Assembly (NCBI GenBank): GCA_011800805.1
Contig: MPNW01000152.1
Span: forward strand, 220,286 to 284,285
Origin: Hirudo medicinalis
Taxonomy: Eukaryota > Annelida > Clitellata > Hirudinida > Hirudinidae
Direction: 5' to 3'
Length of the DNA stretch: 64,000 nucleotides
The notes beneath the pieces are model-generated. The model worked only from the letters and a program-made list of their open reading frames with translations. It ran no database searches and was not told where the DNA came from. The translations under genes were made by a program, and so were the position numbers. Positions within the stretch are counted from its first letter, which is position 1, and every line of letters begins with the position of its first letter. Below are positions 21,601 to 36,344 of this stretch, piece after piece.

Positions 21601-24600
21601 CATGTGGTCCGTTCGAACTCAAATTCACTTTGATCAAACTGACATTGATCCTTGATGAACTGATTTTGTTAATTTTTTATCAGGATGGCGTGGGATTATG
21701 CCCTAGATGGAGTGTTGAAGCAACTTCCAAGCGTCATCGCGAATCCATCTTCGTTCAAACACAGCTCTTTCTTCTCCGATCAACTTACAGGGTTTGAGAT
21801 GTGGCTCAAGAATGCTATTTCTCTGAAAATAAGTGACGAGGTATGGAGACAGGGAAACATAGCTCCTCCTGAACAACTGCCCATCGTCCTTCAAGTCCTT
21901 CTCAGTCAAGTTCATCGCCAGAGAGCCCTCGAGTTGCTTGGAAAGTTCCTCAATCTAGGACAGTGGGCAGCGAGCTTGGTTAGTCAATTTTTTTCTAATT
22001 TTTTAATTTAATCTAATTTTTTTTCTAATTAAAGATTTTTTCTAATTTCTAATTTTTTTAATTAATACGTTTTTAAGAATCCTTGTTTACTAGTAATGAG
22101 GGTTTGAATTTGGTAAATTGATGCTGTAATGTTTGTAAATTTGTATGCTTTATTTTCATTAAATTGAAGATGAACTTTGAACTTTCCTTTATTTTTCCAG
22201 GCTCTGTCGGTTGGAATCTTTCCGTACGTTCTCAAGCTTCTTCAAAGTTCTGCGCAGGAGTTGAAATATCTCCTGGTTTTTATTTGGGCAAAGCTTCTGG
22301 CAATAGACAGTGTTTGTATCATGTTGTTGTCATGGTGATGTTAATAGCGATGATTAGGTTCGGAAGTGGTTGCCGTTGAGTTCAACATTTCCTCGGCAAA
22401 TTAAAATGTCGAGTGCAAATGAATGATAACATGATGAAACCCTACATTACACGATGCACTTGTATCGCATAATGTGGGTCGTGTGCACTGTGTAACATGA
22501 ATTTGTGTACTATTTCTTTCAAAAGACCTGCTTAATATTTCTTGTAGAGCTGTCAGGCTGACCTAGTGAAGGACAATGGCCACAGATATTTCCTTGATGT
22601 ATTGGCTGATGTTTCAATGGAGGTTTGTCAATTAATATGATATGCTTTTTCCCACATGTTATTCTGATATAACTCGGTTTAAAATAAACAACTCGGTTTA
22701 CTTAAGATATGGGAGAAGCAATTTAAGTGCTCACGAGATGACGTGTTGTTCTGCTTCGCAAAATGAATTTTTTTTAATTACAAGGAATTAATGTCCTTAT
22801 TGCAGGCTGAAACAAGGATGACTGCTGCTTTTGTTTTGGCCTTGATGGTCAATAATTATAGAAGTGGACAGGTTCGTGTTATTAGCGGACATAATCTGAT
22901 GTTTACACATTTTAAATGTCAAAATTGCATTTTGTATAATATAAACTTTGACAACATATTGAAGAACATTGATATCATTGAAGTCAATTCTGGTTTTTAT
23001 TAATTCCTGTCTGTGATGATTCAGTTATTTGTTTCATTATCTTCAATGATTCAACTTTATCAAGGTTCTTGTAATTATTTATCACTTGGTAATTGTAATT
23101 CTGCTGCAGGCAATAGCCATGACGAACAACATAATCTCCCTGTGCCTGCTTCAAGTGACAGACTCCCACCCAGGCCTCAGGCAGTGGGTTGTTCTTTGCC
23201 TTAGCAAGGTCAGTTCCTTATCTTAGCACAAGCACTGTTAACATTGTTAATCAACCATTGATAATGAATTGTTGATATTTCCAGGTGTGGCTTGATTATG
23301 ATGATGCTAGGTGGAGAGGTGTGAGAGATTCTGCTCATGAAAAGCTTTTCCCACTTTTGCAAGACCCCATACCTGAGGTGTGTTTGAAGAAAATGTGGAT
23401 GGATTCACGATTTGTGACTTGTTGCTTTTGTTTGGCAGGTGAGGGCCTCGACTGTGTATTGTTTGGGCACATTCCTGGCAAACATCACCGAGAGGGACGA
23501 CCACGTCATCAAAATCGACAACACCGTCGCTTCTTCCCTTCTCTTGACGCTTCACGACGGGAGCCCGATCGTTAGGAAGGTGTGTGACGTTTCCATTTGA
23601 CCCTTGCTAGTCCAATCTGTGGGTGGTTTAACAATTAACACATCATGCATCAGTGTAAGTTAGCAGGTTTAACAAGTTATAGTGTAATATTTGTGCTTAT
23701 GGTGAATCACTTGTCTACAAGTTTATGCATCTGAGTGTTACATGTTACATGAACATATTGAATGACATATGAATGACATTTTCTAGGAACTGGTGGTGGC
23801 TTTGGCTGGCTATGTGATGAACTTCTCGACCCAGTTTGATAAGATTGCATCAGAGAGTCTCATGCAGAAGTCTTACCACACTGTGACAGGCCAAGATGCT
23901 CTCACATTAAGTGAGGTTTTCATTTATTTATTTTTTTAGTTTGTAAATGGCTTAACAATTTATTTTACATGTTTGTATATTATTTCATTTATTATATTAA
24001 TAATAATAATAATAATAACATTAAAAATAATATCATATTTTTATGTTTGTCTTGGAGTTTGCAAGTAACCTAAGCTGATTGCCATTGTATTAACTCATGG
24101 AATGATAAAGCTATTTGGATGGTTATATTTTACTTTTAAAAATAATTGAGGAAATTGATGTCACTGTTATCGGGTTTCAACAGAGGGCAGGAAATTCAGA
24201 CTTCCCCGAAGTAATTCTGCCAGTGATCTCACTGCTGATCCTCTTTCTGGTACGAAATGAAAGTTTAAATCGGTTAAGGTTTTATTTATCTGATGACACA
24301 TTTGCAATCATTATCTGATGACACATTTGCAATCAGAAGCTTTTCAAAAACTTGGATTATCATGTTTATCCAGATCTAAATATCTCTGTCTAAATATCAC
24401 ATTAAACCCATTACATGTTAGAAAAGCTTGTAAGAATTCACTAATTCAACATGTCTTTAAGCCTATTTAAACTTTCTCGGTCGGGTTTAATGGATTGACT
24501 TGCGAACGTTAAGTTACGTTGCTCCTCCGATATTTTAGGCACGTGCAGTTTGAAGCACATCTCTTCCATCTCTCCACTCCAAGGGTTAAGGAGCTCCAAT

Positions 24601-27600
24601 GTCCCGAGCAATGTTTGGAATGCACTTCTTCTGCTCAAGAATGATCCCCATCCGATGGTCTCTCAATCAGCCTCACAACTCTGTGATGAAGTTTTTAAGG
24701 CTGCTAGTGTGAGTTATTGTTTCATTATTTAATTAACCAATTATTTAACAATACTTAAAAATAGTGGCTGCTTTTATTAAGGTTGTACTTTGAATATGCC
24801 TTATACTTTCTTATGCATTATTGCTCCCACTAATAATTCTCAATAAACATTATTTAAGTTGTTAATCAATCATTGATTATTCATTATTTACTTATTAATT
24901 AATCATTGATTATTCATTATTTACTTATTAATTAATCATTGATTATTCATTTTCTTCTCCAGAGAAGGCTCAAAACAAATCAGGAAAGGTAAAATTTTAC
25001 AAGCATCAATCACTTTGTGGTGTCCATTCAAAAAGTTTTGAATCTTAAATTCTTTAATTTCATTGCAGACATCAAGTAAAGCAGGATGTTTCTTCTGCCA
25101 AACCAAACAAAGTTAGTAATCAATTGGCATCATTCTTGATTATTAGATGACAATGATATGTTACATTTTCATTTGCTTGGAAGTTCACTAATCTGAATAT
25201 TACTTTGATATTATACAAGATAATAATGATAAAAATGATAATGTTAGGTGATGATAATGCTTCGATTATAAGTTTCAATTTTATTGACAAAGCAGTCCAT
25301 TCTTGGCAGTAATATTTTATTTGCATTGCATTTTACATACATATTACAATATAGACAAAAAAGCTGTTGTTGCCAATGTGTTTATAATTACTTCTTAGGC
25401 CAGTCCCATCTTCCAGTCTGTGAGCAGTAACCTCTTCTCGTGGTGCTGCCGAAAGTTCTCCGAACCGACGGCAAAGGACCACTGCACCGACGATCCCATC
25501 CTGATCTGGGATGAATCACTAGAAGAGGACAAACCAGGCAGTGCCAGTTGGTACGACAAAGACTTCAAGTACAACAGAGCAGCGAGAGTCATCAAGTCTG
25601 CAGAACGAGAGCAGCAGAAAGCAAGTTTGTATAAAGTTTTGCTTGCCTTTCTTTTGATGGTTTTATATGTGAAAGTAGAAATATGCATTTCCAAGAAATC
25701 TCCAAGATGGATGAGCTCATCATGTCAACCAAGTTTTCTGAATCTGTCAGCATCCTCAGGTTCCATCCTTTTGAGTCTCAACTTGCTATTGTTGAGAGCA
25801 ACATTGTACAGTGAGTTTTGAGTCTTTTTGACTTAACTGGATCTCTAAAGCAGTGACCGACGAACTTTATTCGGCCACTCTGAGATAAATACAAATATTT
25901 ATTAATTTCAGCATTTGGGACTGGGAGCAGAACTACAACATTTCCTCATTTTCCAACAAAAACAGTGTTCACACCAAAGTTACTTATTTGAACTTCTTGA
26001 ACCCTCACCATGACACTCTTTTGCTCACTGGGACTGGTAATTTGTTGCATTCTGTAATTGTATGTTATTTTATTATACTATTAATAATGCATTATTGCTT
26101 AACAAACATTAGTCTATACAATAATAATGGCTGAACCAAGTTAGCTCAGTGGGTTGCATTCCTGCTTGTGGTGGTGAGACAGAGATGTCCTGATGTGTCA
26201 TGTTTGCAAGTTGGTTTACAAGGGTGCCCTTGGTAAGGCATGCTCACAAATAAATAAATAAATATGTAAACAAATTTATTTAAAACTAAAATACCTGCAT
26301 TCTAAATAAGTTCAGTTCATGAAATTGATTTTATGAAGTCATTTTTTTGTAGGGGAGGGGCTTGTGAGGGTATGGAAAAATTACATGTCTTCGCACAATC
26401 TGGAGATGGTTACGAGCTGGACTGCACTCAATAATCTCGTTCCAATGTCCAACAGTGAGCAGTGGAGAACTTTTTGGTTGCCATCTTTACGGCTTTTCAC
26501 CGATGAGACTCTTATTTATTCTCTAAATTAAGGTCCTGGCCTCGTGATGGATTGGGATGATGAGAATCAGCTGCTATATGCCAGTGGAAATGTCGACTAC
26601 ATCAGGCTGTGGGATGTAAACAGTGAAATGAAGTTGAGGGTGAGTGAAAGCAGAAGACTTCCTTTGTTTGGTTGTTTAAAATATTTCCTTCATTATCATC
26701 GACTGAGTGTTACAAATTAGCTCAATAATTCTGTTCCTCTGGAATTGTTGATGCAATAACTTAAGGATTAACTAAATATCATTAAGTTATTCCAATATTA
26801 TTTTATTTAATAATGATATTCTGAACAAAATGAATTTAATAATGATTACTTATTCTAGGACATTCCACTCAAGTTCAACAGTTACACCACAAGTTTAAGC
26901 CTCAACAGCTACAACAGTGACATGATTGTTGGAGGCTTCATAGATGGCACCGTTCGACTCTTTGACAAGAGACTCCCAAAGAACGAATGGTAGAATGCCT
27001 TCGCACGGTTTCTAAAGTCCTTTATAATGATTTGCATGATGTTTTCAGTGAGCTGCGATGTTTGAGAGAACATTCAGCTAGGATCAACAAAGTCGTCTGC
27101 CCGGAAGGATATGAAAACCTACTGATATCTGCGAGGTTCACATCTCAATTGAAATTCTGAGACTCCACCCAAATTTGAAGTAATTTCTCAGCTTTATTGT
27201 TGCAGTAACCATGGAGAAGTGTTCTTCTGGGATTTGAGGAATGGAAATGTTTCTAAAAGGTTGGCAACAACTCAAGCACTTGAGTTGAAGGCATTTGATG
27301 CTCATCAGAGAGCTGAAGTGATTGTTTGGTGAGTGTGGAAATCTGCTTCGACCATACTTAAGCATTCGATCCAACGATGTGAGCTTTTGCAGCGGTCATT
27401 CGGGGCAACCAAATCTAAGTGCCTTCAAGTACTCTGGCGAGATGACTCCTATCAAGTTCCATCAGGGTTTTATGGCTCAAAAGTACATTAACTGCACTTA
27501 TTTGACTCTCCATCCTTACAAGGTGACAATGAGTTCTCAAAATATGTTTAGGCTTATTGTTTTAAGTCTTTGTATTTGAGTGAACAACTTTCAAATAAAT

Positions 27601-27845
27601 ACTAAGAAAATGAGAAGCATGAAATAAATATTTACTGTTTTTGAGAATATTTTGATAACGATCTCTTAACAAAGTAAGCAGGACTAAAATGTTGTTAAAC
27701 ACAGAGGGTAATTGACAGATGTGTTGTTTTATACTATAGAAACTATCATATCTTTCAGGTAAAATTGGCAGCCACCAACGAAGTAAACGTGGTTTCAGTC
27801 TTCGGTGTCAGAAATTCCAAGAAAGGTGAAAGAACCGATGAATAG
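18685..27845 (+). CDS. RPTOR: Raptor, mTORC1 scaffold (about 30 exons)
   Basis: Exons read in phase give about 1,251 residues, close to vertebrate raptor. The N-terminal caspase-like raptor domain is clear: [36 protein letters not shown] and FDCSNAG (18685-19789). [31 protein letters not shown] and [18 protein letters not shown] follow (to 21606). The HEAT-like region spans 21684-24708 ([37 protein letters not shown]). A short variable linker precedes the C-terminal WD40 domain at 25696-27845 ([26 protein letters not shown]). Principal exons: 18685-18870, 19079-19181, 19257-19519, 19625 to 19775 or 19789, 20630-20879, 21030-21089, 21151-21251, 21462-21606, 21684-21978, 22201-22311, 22548-22622, 22806-22871, 23110-23208, 23285-23377, 23439-23579, 23787-23910, 24184-24249, 24584-24708, 24963-24988, 25069-25111, 25399-25624, 25696-25810, 25912-26036, 26353-26454, 26533-26639, 26859-26989, 27049-27135, 27206-27328, 27393-27522, 27759-27845. 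The junction of exons four and five is uncertain. Raptor presents substrates to mTOR at the lysosome. Confidence 0.95.
20500..20580. repeat. (ATT)n and (TTTG)n microsatellite
   Basis: Simple repeat in a raptor intron just upstream of the exon at 20630. Confidence 0.85.
24840..24952. repeat. About 34-bp tandem repeat, three copies
   Basis: Copies of AATCATTGATTATTCATTAT followed by TTACTTATTAATT lie head to tail in a raptor intron, ending just before the acceptor at 24962. Confidence 0.8.
26128..26266 (+). mobile_element. Second SINE-like family, (AAAT)n tail
   Basis: In a raptor intron. A Pol III A-box-like motif (AGTTAGCTCAGTGGG) is followed by a diverged middle, then GGGTGCCCTTGGTAAGGCAT and an (AAAT)n tail. 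It resembles the element at 43765. No clear target duplication. Confidence 0.5.
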
Positions 27846-28170
27846 CATCAAACAATAGCAGCACAACCATCAATTTCAAGAGAACCCGTGATTGTAGATA
27901 GCAGAGGACGCGTGTTTGTTTACAGAGAAAGCTGTTTTGAATCAAAACTTGTGATTTCATTGGCACCGATGTCTTTTCAAGGAACATGTTTTAGAAGCTG
28001 TTTCAATGTGCACCTTTCACCAACATGATTTGAGGCCCGATGACATCAGTTTATTAAAACATGGAAATTAAATGTGACTTTGCAATAAGGATAGTTTCAA
28101 GTGATTATTTAGTTGCGTTCACATGAATGCACCACTTTAATGAATGCCAATAATTAGAGAACGAGATCAA

Positions 28171-31100
28171 CTATTGAATTGTTTTTGTGTCTACGACATT
28201 TGCTTCAACATCAACCAAGGGACTTTCTAAGTCCAAGAGGTAGGACTTTTCGTCCTTTAGGGACTCACTGGACTCAGATTTTGCCAACAGAACGTCATTT
28301 TCTGATGCTTTGATGGGACTTTGTTGTGGGTTCTTTAAGCCCTGTCGAGCAATTTTGCCTCTGGCAGTCCCAGCTGGGGCATCATCTTCATGAGATTTTG
28401 ACTTCTGCATGAACCTGCTCCTATACACAGACTGTTTGTGCTGCAGAAAATACAATCATTCAGTTTTAAAGTAATTTCAAGATGAAACATGTGAAGTCCA
28501 CTCTACCAGTTTTGAAATTGCCTGCTTCTTTGAGACCAAGGCGTCTGTGTCTGATTGTGAACTTTGGGTTCTCTCATTATTTTTGAACATGTTGACTTCT
28601 TGAACACTGGTGCACTTTGCCTCTGAGTTGAGCTCATTGTGATCCGTCTTGATGAGCTTCTGGGAGCCGTGATCTTCGTCCTCTTTCTTGCTCAACTGGA
28701 AACGGTTTTGGCATCCTGCCCCCTTTACTGTGGCACTCCTCAGGATGCTTCCACTGAGAAATCCACTTTTGTTCAATGTGCTGCAGTGTCTTTTGATCTT
28801 GAAAGTCTTGCGGCTCTTGGCATCCTGTCTCTGCAGACGGTGTATGTCAATGTCCGAGTCTTTGGAGGGAGAGTTAGAGTCCAGCTCATAGCCTGAAGAA
28901 GCAAGTTTTCATTCTGAAATTTTAGTCACTCTAGAATCATTTCCAGCACCCAACCTTCGTTTGTGTTTCTGAAGTTTTGCATGTCTTTGAAATATTTGTC
29001 CAAGATAAGATTTCCATCAGAAGGCTTTATCACGTTTGTGTTCTTGTAGGAATGGGCCAAACTTTGGTGCATGCCTTCTGGACCATCGGATGCTTCCCGA
29101 CTCTTTGATTGATTAACTTTCTCCAACTTATTGAAGTTGGTGGGATAGGAAGGATCTTCTTCAGTTTTTATGGTGAAACCTTTTATTGTGATTTGTTCAA
29201 ATGATTAAGAAAATAATGTGGGATGGACGGATATGCATGAAAAACTGATGTACTCACCAGAACTTGAGAGGTTTTCATCTTTCAATTTAATCATTTCCTG
29301 AGCAAATGCCTGTAGTATTGTGCTGGGACATTTTTTGTCTGAAGCACGGTAGAGGGTTAATTTTTTTCTTATGGCATCGACCACGTGGTACTTGTGGCTT
29401 GATTCTGGGAGGCCTTTTGTTAACTTCAAGGAACAAAATTTTGAACTCAAATCAATTACGATTAAAATTTTTATAGTTAAATCTGGAATAGATTCTTTTA
29501 AGCATTTAATGTTCCCACAAATTTTCTGAATATCTTACAAAGTTTGTAACACAATTTTGTATTTTGAAATCCCAATTTGTGACATAAAATTATGAATGGA
29601 ATTTTGAAATTATTAAGTGAGATAGTGAACCCACTCTGTGTCGAATCAGAGGCAACAGCAGAATAAACAAAGGTCCTCGATGGGAGATGACAAAATCCAT
29701 GAAAGACCAGAGTTCCATGCCACCTGGTTGATCAAGTAAAGTCAGAAATCAAAAAACCTCCAATCATTTCTTACTTGGCCAATCAACTCACCCATTCTAT
29801 TGTGAACCATCTGTACAATTACTTTAGCAATTTTATGCCATTCAGTTGAAAGTTCTTTTCCAAAACAAATCATGACTATCTTCAAAGCTAAAGAAAACAA
29901 TAACCTTTCAAACTTTTGTGAAAAGGACCTCAAATAAAAGAACAAAAATGTTTGCTGTGAAGCACCAATTCTCACCAAGGAAAACGACTTTAGTGAAATT
30001 TTCGGGGGGTAGGTGAGACCCAGAGCCATGGGTAGATGTGATGCCTATGAGTCCTCTGCCATCCACTTCACCCCTGCTGGAGGAGAGGTGCTTGAAATTG
30101 GGGTTAAGTGCGCAGAGTATAATGGACAGGCAAAACATCACATCTGCTTTTCTTGGCACCATGCAATCTATAAGGGTTATAGAATTTCTGATTTCAAAGA
30201 AAATATTAACCTCATCATATAAGATTGCAGACAAATCAAAGTTATTTACTTGGTTTTCATTTGACAATAACTAAAACCAACTGATATTAATCAAAATAAA
30301 TATTAAGGTATCATGTTAATTTAACCTAATTTGATCTTGTGGTTTGAAAGCTCAAGAGATGAAGGAAAGATGATGTTGATGATGACATTCATAAGCTTTT
30401 CCACAGATGAATACATAGATGCTGATGATTCACACAACTGCTCCAGACTTTCCTTTTAAACATGTATCAAAAAGTCTTATTAATTATGGTGTGAATTGAT
30501 TGCAGTTTTAAATCCACACATTTATTTATTCATTTAATATTGATTATTATTAATTGAAATGTAATTGTACAAAATTAACACTAGGAGCAGCTTTCATAAT
30601 TAATATTAATGTTGCAAATAAGTGTTACATCTTACATTTGTCAAAAACATTTAATTATATTAACCATTTCATATGAAATTCATGATATTTTATAAAAGTA
30701 TTCTTTTAGATAATCTCAATCAATAGAATATTTATCCTTTCATTAAACAAATTGCTTTAGTATTTATTAAAAGTAGTATGATCAATTGTTGAATTTTAGT
30801 GCTTTTGATTTTGCAAACAAAAATAACATCACCTACCCTCAGCACAAAAAGAAGCCTAAGAGCAAGTTTGATGGAAACCCCATGGAATTGTAGTGGGCAT
30901 AGAGATCTGAAGGTTGCATTGGATTCGAATCTGTGAGGGAGGCTGTAAGAACTGCCTGTGTTTGAGAGCCCATCATCTCCCATCACAATGTTCATGCAAG
31001 CTTGCACCAACATCTGACATTAATTTAGAGACCGCATCCAATAAAAATGACTTGCAATGAAATTTAAACTATAAATTCTAGAAAGGGTCTGACTTTCATC

Positions 31101-34100
31101 TGTGGCAGATGTCCAATAAAGCTGCAGTTCGCCAATGTTGAATTTATAGCTTAATAACAAACGAGGTTTAAATAAAAGATTTTGTTCGATTTTATTGAAA
31201 TGTGAAATTTACCAAGTACGAGGCTTGTAACAGCATCCCAGTTTAAGTTGTTCTAGAAGAACAAAGCAGGGTGACGAGGAAGCAACATCTTCATTATTTA
31301 ACAAAGCCACAAAAACCAACCAATGGGATCATCTTCTTGTAAATCTTGTTGAGGAATCTTTCGAGTCTCCTGAGAATCAAATTAAGAGCGGGTCTTATGG
31401 ATGTTTGAGACCAGTCAGTGTTTGGCATGACATTTGCCATGTACCTGGAGAAAACAGCAAAGCAGATATTGGAAGTCGTGTTCAAAACACTGAACATCCA
31501 ACGAGGTGGATGAGTTCAGAAAAATTATATTTCTATATTTGTTACTTTTGCAGTCCCACGCAGCTGATTATGGATGGATCATGGGCTGAAACCTTCAATA
31601 GAGAATGAGCGATGTCTGCCAACCTCTGATATCAAATAAATGTAAAACATGAGATATTAAAAATTTAATTAATGTAAGAAGCATCACACAAGTTTAGTAT
31701 TAAATTATATAAGTAATTACGTGAGTAATTTAATTTGCATTATTAATTATCATGTCATATGTATTTTATGCCTATTTATGAAATAGCTTTAAAGCTTAAA
31801 CAAGCCTTACGACAATAATTCTACCATTGACAATTCAACAACATATTTTAAAATAATTTTCACCATTTCAAATGAATAGCATTTTGTTTGAATTGCTCAC
31901 AATGTGCGACTTGTGGTCCAGAAGCTCAAGAACTTTGATGGATGGATCTGAGTTATGCAGCTCCCTCGAATGAATCAAGCACGGCAGATAAAAATCACTC
32001 GCGATGCTCAGCACTGCATTTCTTGGTTTCACAAATTCCTGGAACTGATTTGTGCTTCCCTCTTCTGTCGGAACAAACCTGGAGGCAGTGGAAAGTTCCA
32101 TTTTAATGAGGTGATTCAGCAGAATATCTTCAACATTCTCTAATCCATTCGATCAATTTTCAAACCACAATAACTTTATTCCAGAACTGAGCAAACAAAG
32201 GTTAAATGAATGAGTCGATTCATTTGGTGACAAACTTTACTCAAAGCACTTGGAGTTTAAAATGATTTTCCTGTCATAACCTAAAGTCAGTCAAGTCCTC
32301 TTTGTGTTTTTTTGGCTTTGGCGACTGACTTAGGTGACCCTGTAATGGCTTAGTGTTTGGTTCAAACTGAGATCTGTTGAACCTTCAACGAAAGGTAAAA
32401 TGTCTTGTAACAGTCCTCCAGCAGTCACATAATTTTAGACTTTTACACAACAAGCTCGTCAGCTTAAAATGAATGTTACACCTTTCACAGGCTGCTTTAC
32501 ATAATATTAACAATAAATTATAGTGGTTTAAGTAGACTAATGTCTGTGTGATCAACCACTCCATTTTTCACTCCACTTTACCATTGATTTCATAATTTCA
32601 CAATCAACAAACATGTTCAACCAATGGAATGCTTCTAAATTCTTGTATGGTGAATTAATTCCACAATAAAAGTGGCTTGATGAAAGTTTATTTCAAAAAT
32701 ATTTATCATAAATATTTTTTAATAAATATTTAAAAATTCTAATCAATTTGTTTGGGTCAAAACCTGGTCATGGTTTCACAGCTGTTGACAAGAATCTTAA
32801 TGAGGATGGACAGGTTGCTGATGATTGAAAGTTCATCATTTGCAGACATCTCACGTTGGTTCTTTTGGTGGTCACTGAGCACTTTCCCAAGGAAATGTGG
32901 CAAAGTGGCTTCAAGGATTGTCTGTCGAGAAGAAGTTAAAAACAAAGATTATCTTTGTTGGATAGTTCTTTTCTCATTATTTTTATTCTTTCCTTCTCTA
33001 ATTCTTACTACATAAACGTAGCAAAATATTTTTGTTTTGAAATTTGTTTGATGTTTTTACTGTGGGTCCTTGGAATTTAGTGTAATTGATACAAAAAGTC
33101 GTGGAATCCTGAAATATCTAACAAGCATTTGGGTTGCCCTCAGAGACTCAACAGAGTGAGCAATCACAGTGATGCAGAGATTCATCGCCTCCATCATGGA
33201 AAATGTGTCAGGGTCATCCTTGTAACAAAAATCCTGAAGCATTGTTTAACAAATTTAGTTTTTTTAAAATGAATTTAAAGGTTGAATTAATTTCCACCAA
33301 GGCTTGGATTGGTTGCTTGTTGTCCATAAGTTCAAGAATCATCATCTTATCAGGAAGATCTTCATTCACAGAGGCCAACAAATCATAAAATAATCCAGTC
33401 TCCATCTTCAGAAGAGTGATTTTAATATTACATTTATCATTGCATCTTAAATTTGAAAATAAAAACCGAACAAGAATAGTAGGAACAAATGCTACTATAA
33501 ATTATGAAAATATGGATCGAGATGGATGGTAACAGACCCTGTCAGATGTTTTGTTTGAGATGTTGCCGTCCAACATTGAAGAAGCAATTCCAAACAACTG
33601 AATGAAAAATCCAATTTTCCAATCCAATTGTCAGGAGTAAAATTCAAAAAATGCACTGAACCTGAAGTATAAAAGAATTCCTGTGGAGCAGAAAAAACTG
33701 CCTGAACATGAATTTGATGGCATAATTTGTTGTGCGGTTTGAATGACAAGAAGTGTAAACTTTTAAGATCGTTGGAAGGATGAATGAGAACCTGTCGAAC
33801 ATTTCAAGGGAGGAAGGATTAATTTTTAAAATATTTTAAAAAGCAATCCATTAAAACAAATGCAATTCTTGATTTATACTGGTAAATTTAAGTAATCAAC
33901 CAAATAAGAATGTGGCTGAGACCCAGTCATGGAGAAAACTTGTTTGAAATGTCTGCAGACATTGATATAAATAGCAGTCATATGCCTCAGCAAGAAAATG
34001 TCATCTGCATGCAGAACGATGATGCCATTGATGACATTCAAGAACAGCGGTAGATCCCCAACATGGGTTATTGTGCTAGATATTCCACGAAACATTGTCG

Positions 34101-34607
34101 CTATCAACTGCATCAACCACACAATCAATGAGATTTAGTATCTTTCCAGTTTGATTTTTACATTTCTCTAAATAACCTGGGCCCAAGAAAATTTGTGCAA
34201 CATGTCCATTTGGAGGATTTCCTGAAATAAAGGCTAATAGTAACATTAAATTAAAAAATGAAATGGAAACGAATAATTTGTTTATATAGTTCATAAATGC
34301 TCAGCATACATCTTTCATTCCGGCTGCATGGCTGAAGAATTCGGTTTCAAGAGCTTTTCTTGGAAATGAGGGAAGTTTGAGCAATTCTTCATGCAAGTAA
34401 TTGACATGGTTTTGAAACTAAAATATTTTAAATGTGAAAATCTAAATTAAATTTAAGACATCATTCTGAAAGCCTGAAAAACAAGTTTGTATTGATCAAG
34501 AATCTGAGTTCATGTGACAATTTATTTATCACTCCACCAGAGGAGACAATATACATTGAATATATATTTTTTCATAGTCGTCGTCGTCGTCAACATCGTC
34601 ATCGTCG

Positions 34608-34653
<46 letters not shown>

Positions 34654-36313
34654 AACTAACTTGAGACCCTTGTGAACTGTTTAGAACTGCCAATGAAAAT
34701 AACACTTTTTCCATCTCCAAGAACTTCAACATGAAAGTCTGGAATGAAATAACTTGCATTAGGTTTTTTTTAAATGAACAAGTCGCTCAACCTCCATCAC
34801 GCCTGGACTTAGGCACAACATTCTCTAATTTGGTTGATAACAGTGTGTGATAACGACTCAAGCCTTCATGCAATAAAATGGTAGTTATTGTTATTATGTA
34901 TCATAACATACAAGAAGCAGGCAAAATGACAAGGGAAACAAAGCAACATTAATATAACGTTAATTAGAATAAAATATATAATAAATTAATACTAAATAAA
35001 TGAAAATAATAATTAATTAATTAATAATTGTCATTGTTTAAATGACATGATCTTGGTGTGCAGGTTAGCCTAGATGAAATATGAACTTAACTTTCCATGG
35101 TTTTTTTTATGTTTTGATGCAATTTTTTGTAAAGCTGTGCAATAAACTCAATTAAGATTCTGTTAATCCTCACTTTAATGCATTTTTAAATGTGCAGTAC
35201 AAATGTGTAGTGCTTTCATATCCAATAATTGAAGGATTGGCTAAATAATAAAATAACAAACCTGTCTTTCCAGTGTTCTCTTGGCTTCCTCCACATCCAT
35301 CCTCACCAGGCTCAGTTGTGGGTAGAAGTTCCGTCGGAAGAAATAAAAATCCCTCACGTAGCAATTCAAGTTGTGCATGTGATCTTTAAATAGCAAAAAT
35401 AATGTTACTGTTATAAATCCATTACCTTAGGAAGATGATGCCGTTAATGCATGTTAGAATAAATATATTTAACTTGTCTTGGTGTCAATGAGAAAATATT
35501 CATGTTGGGCTTCAACGGGGATGTTGAAGAAGTCAAGACTTTCTTGGAGGACATGATAAAACTGGGTGTCCTTACAAAGAATTCAGCAATTTTAAACAAA
35601 TTGAATTAAGTAATTCCAAAATGTATGAAGTTTATTACAAAGAACTTTAACATTTTCTTGAAAACTAATAAATTTAATTTTATTAATAATTAATTAATAA
35701 TCTTAAATAATTGATATAACTAGTAAATATTACAAATAAATTCTTAAATTAACAAACTGAATTAAAATCAATGTCAATGTGAACCAACTTCTTGGATGAG
35801 AAATTGTGATGGAATGCAACTCAAATCAGGTCCGTGAACGATCAACTTTTTAGCGCTTGGAACGTTGGCAGCGATCAACAGCGTTGACTTTTGATCAAAA
35901 TTTCTTCTTGTTTTAATGTTTATTGAAACAAACTTAAAGCAACTAAAACTGAAGAAGCTTCACAATCCAAACTTAAAGCAACTAAAACTCAAGAAACACC
36001 ACAAATCCAAGCTCACATCACATTGTTCTTTTCTGAGTGTTTGTTTCAAGTCCTTGAAGTAAATGCCTGTTACACATGGCACAACCTGAAGTTGGGCAAG
36101 AGTCATAATCATCTTCATCATCGTAGTCATCGTCATCATCATCATCATCATCATCATCGTCGTCGTCATCATCATCATCATCATCATCGTCGTCGACGCC
36201 GCCACAACTACCTGCATGGAGCATGCATTAAATTTTATACGAAAGCATTACAAGGTGTTATCAGGCATCCATTAACATCAGTAACAAAAATAAGTCCACA
36301 TACAACATAGCCC

Positions 36314-36344
<31 letters not shown>

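Noticed and set aside
28639..28896. Hydrophobic plus-strand frame suggesting a small secreted protein
   Set aside because: Antisense of the C-terminal UNC80 exon, which is continuous with flanking exons.
34529..34759. Acidic poly-Asp tail on an UNC80 exon
   Set aside because: The run starts after a GTTAGT donor, so it is intronic.
36018..36310. Poly-Asp and poly-His open frames
   Set aside because: By-products of the (ATC)n repeat in an UNC80 intron.
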